NCBI GenBank assembly: GCA_937876095.1 | Contig: CALFIE010000033.1 | Coordinates: forward strand, 1-14,217 | DNA length: 14,217 nucleotides | Reading direction: 5' to 3' | Source of the DNA: an uncultured Flavobacteriales bacterium | GTDB taxonomy: Bacteria > Bacteroidota > Bacteroidia > Flavobacteriales > Weeksellaceae | In this document: piece after piece, positions 13,977-14,217 of the stretch | How the letters are laid out: each line of letters opens with the position of its first letter | How positions within the stretch are numbered: the first letter of the stretch is position 1 | Notes under the pieces: generated by a model | Told to the model about the DNA's origin: nothing | The model's database searches: none | The model's input: only the letters and a program-made list of their open reading frames with translations | Made by a program: the position numbers and the translations under genes

Positions 13977-14217
13977 ACCAATCAATAGGTTTCTGGTGAT
14001 TTTGCAACAAATAATCATTAATTTTTGAAAAAGGTTTGCTCCCAAAAAATCCACGATACACCGAAAACGGAGAAGGATGAGCAGATTTTATAATATAATG
14101 TTTGGAAGAATTAATTAATTCTTCCTTTTTTTGTGCAAAAGCTCCCCACAAAACGAAAACTACGTTTTCTTTTTTATCTGAAATTTCTTTGATGATAAAG
14201 TCCGTAAATCGAGATCG
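13975..14217 (-). CDS. ung: Uracil-DNA glycosylase, C-terminal part (gene runs off the window)
   Basis: Family-1 Ung removes uracil from DNA and starts base-excision repair. Only the last 80 codons lie here. They show FTDFIIKEIS, VVFVLWGAFAQKK, then SAHPSPFSVYRGFFGSKPF, the leucine-intercalation/minor-groove loop with the catalytic-site histidine of HPSP. The end is the family-typical KPIDW. The first residues in the window read RSRFTD, whereas Ung normally has GW, two variable residues and FTD. The conserved tryptophan codon is thus missing at the contig edge, where the bases look like adapter. The gene converges with the lipoprotein gene 19 bp away. Confidence 0.93.
   Translation of the reverse strand, partial: RSRFTDFIIKEISDKKENVVFVLWGAFAQKKEELINSSKHYIIKSAHPSPFSVYRGFFGSKPFSKINDYLLQNHQKPIDW
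14212..14217. other. Possible sequencing-adapter remnant at contig end
   Basis: The last six bases AGATCG equal the first six of the common Illumina adapter (AGATCGGAAGAGC). On the minus strand they encode Arg-Ser at positions where Ung has a conserved Trp followed by a mostly acidic residue. Six bases can match by chance, so the call rests on the coincidence of position, conserved-residue loss and adapter identity. Confidence 0.4.

Overview
The window looks like a metagenomic or draft contig from a Bacteroidota genome, most likely class Flavobacteriia and probably the Chryseobacterium/Cloacibacterium group. Grounds: low-GC DNA, A-rich leaders without clear Shine-Dalgarno sequences, promoter elements of the Bacteroidota type (TAnnTTTG), a mevalonate-pathway gene, and flavobacterial-looking versions of PurB, PurK, PdxJ and NatAB. 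The first ~360 bases do not belong to this genome: they encode the N-terminus of a gammaproteobacterial, Acinetobacter-like SecD, fused tail-to-side to the 3' end of purB through a ~20-base shared string. The last six bases equal the start of a common sequencing adapter and replace conserved Ung codons. Both contig ends are therefore suspect.

Layout, left to right. 1-360: secD fragment (+). 341-1675: purB, adenylosuccinate lyase, missing its C-terminus (-). 1843-4071: a two-gene NatA/NatB-type ABC exporter (-). 4180-6176: three closely spaced genes, a small membrane protein, a DUF1543 protein and purK (-). 6288-7364: mvaD (-). 7365-7663: repeat-rich spacer with a 32-bp direct repeat and palindromes. 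7664-8668: an extended SDR (-). 8780-12536: an operon-like run read leftward, mscS/ybdG-like channel, an unrecognised polytopic membrane protein with intramembrane histidines, pdxJ, and a YbfF-like esterase. 12537-12835: divergent spacer with an mscS promoter element, a 9-codon ORF and a terminator-like hairpin. 12836-13955: a two-gene + strand unit (DUF456 membrane protein and a putative lipoprotein). 13975-14217: 3' part of ung (-).

Most of the genes are housekeeping: purine synthesis (purB, purK), isoprenoid precursor synthesis (mvaD), vitamin B6 synthesis (pdxJ), DNA repair (ung), osmotic protection (MscS-like channel) and export (NatAB). No defence island, CRISPR array, transposon or tRNA was seen. 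The most interesting material is (1) short 7- or 8-bp-period degenerate tandem arrays at or near the stop codon of all five leftward transcription units followed by a gap, sometimes running into the next gene's promoter; (2) the unknown membrane protein coupled to pdxJ; and (3) the orphan terminator hairpin ahead of the DUF456 gene.
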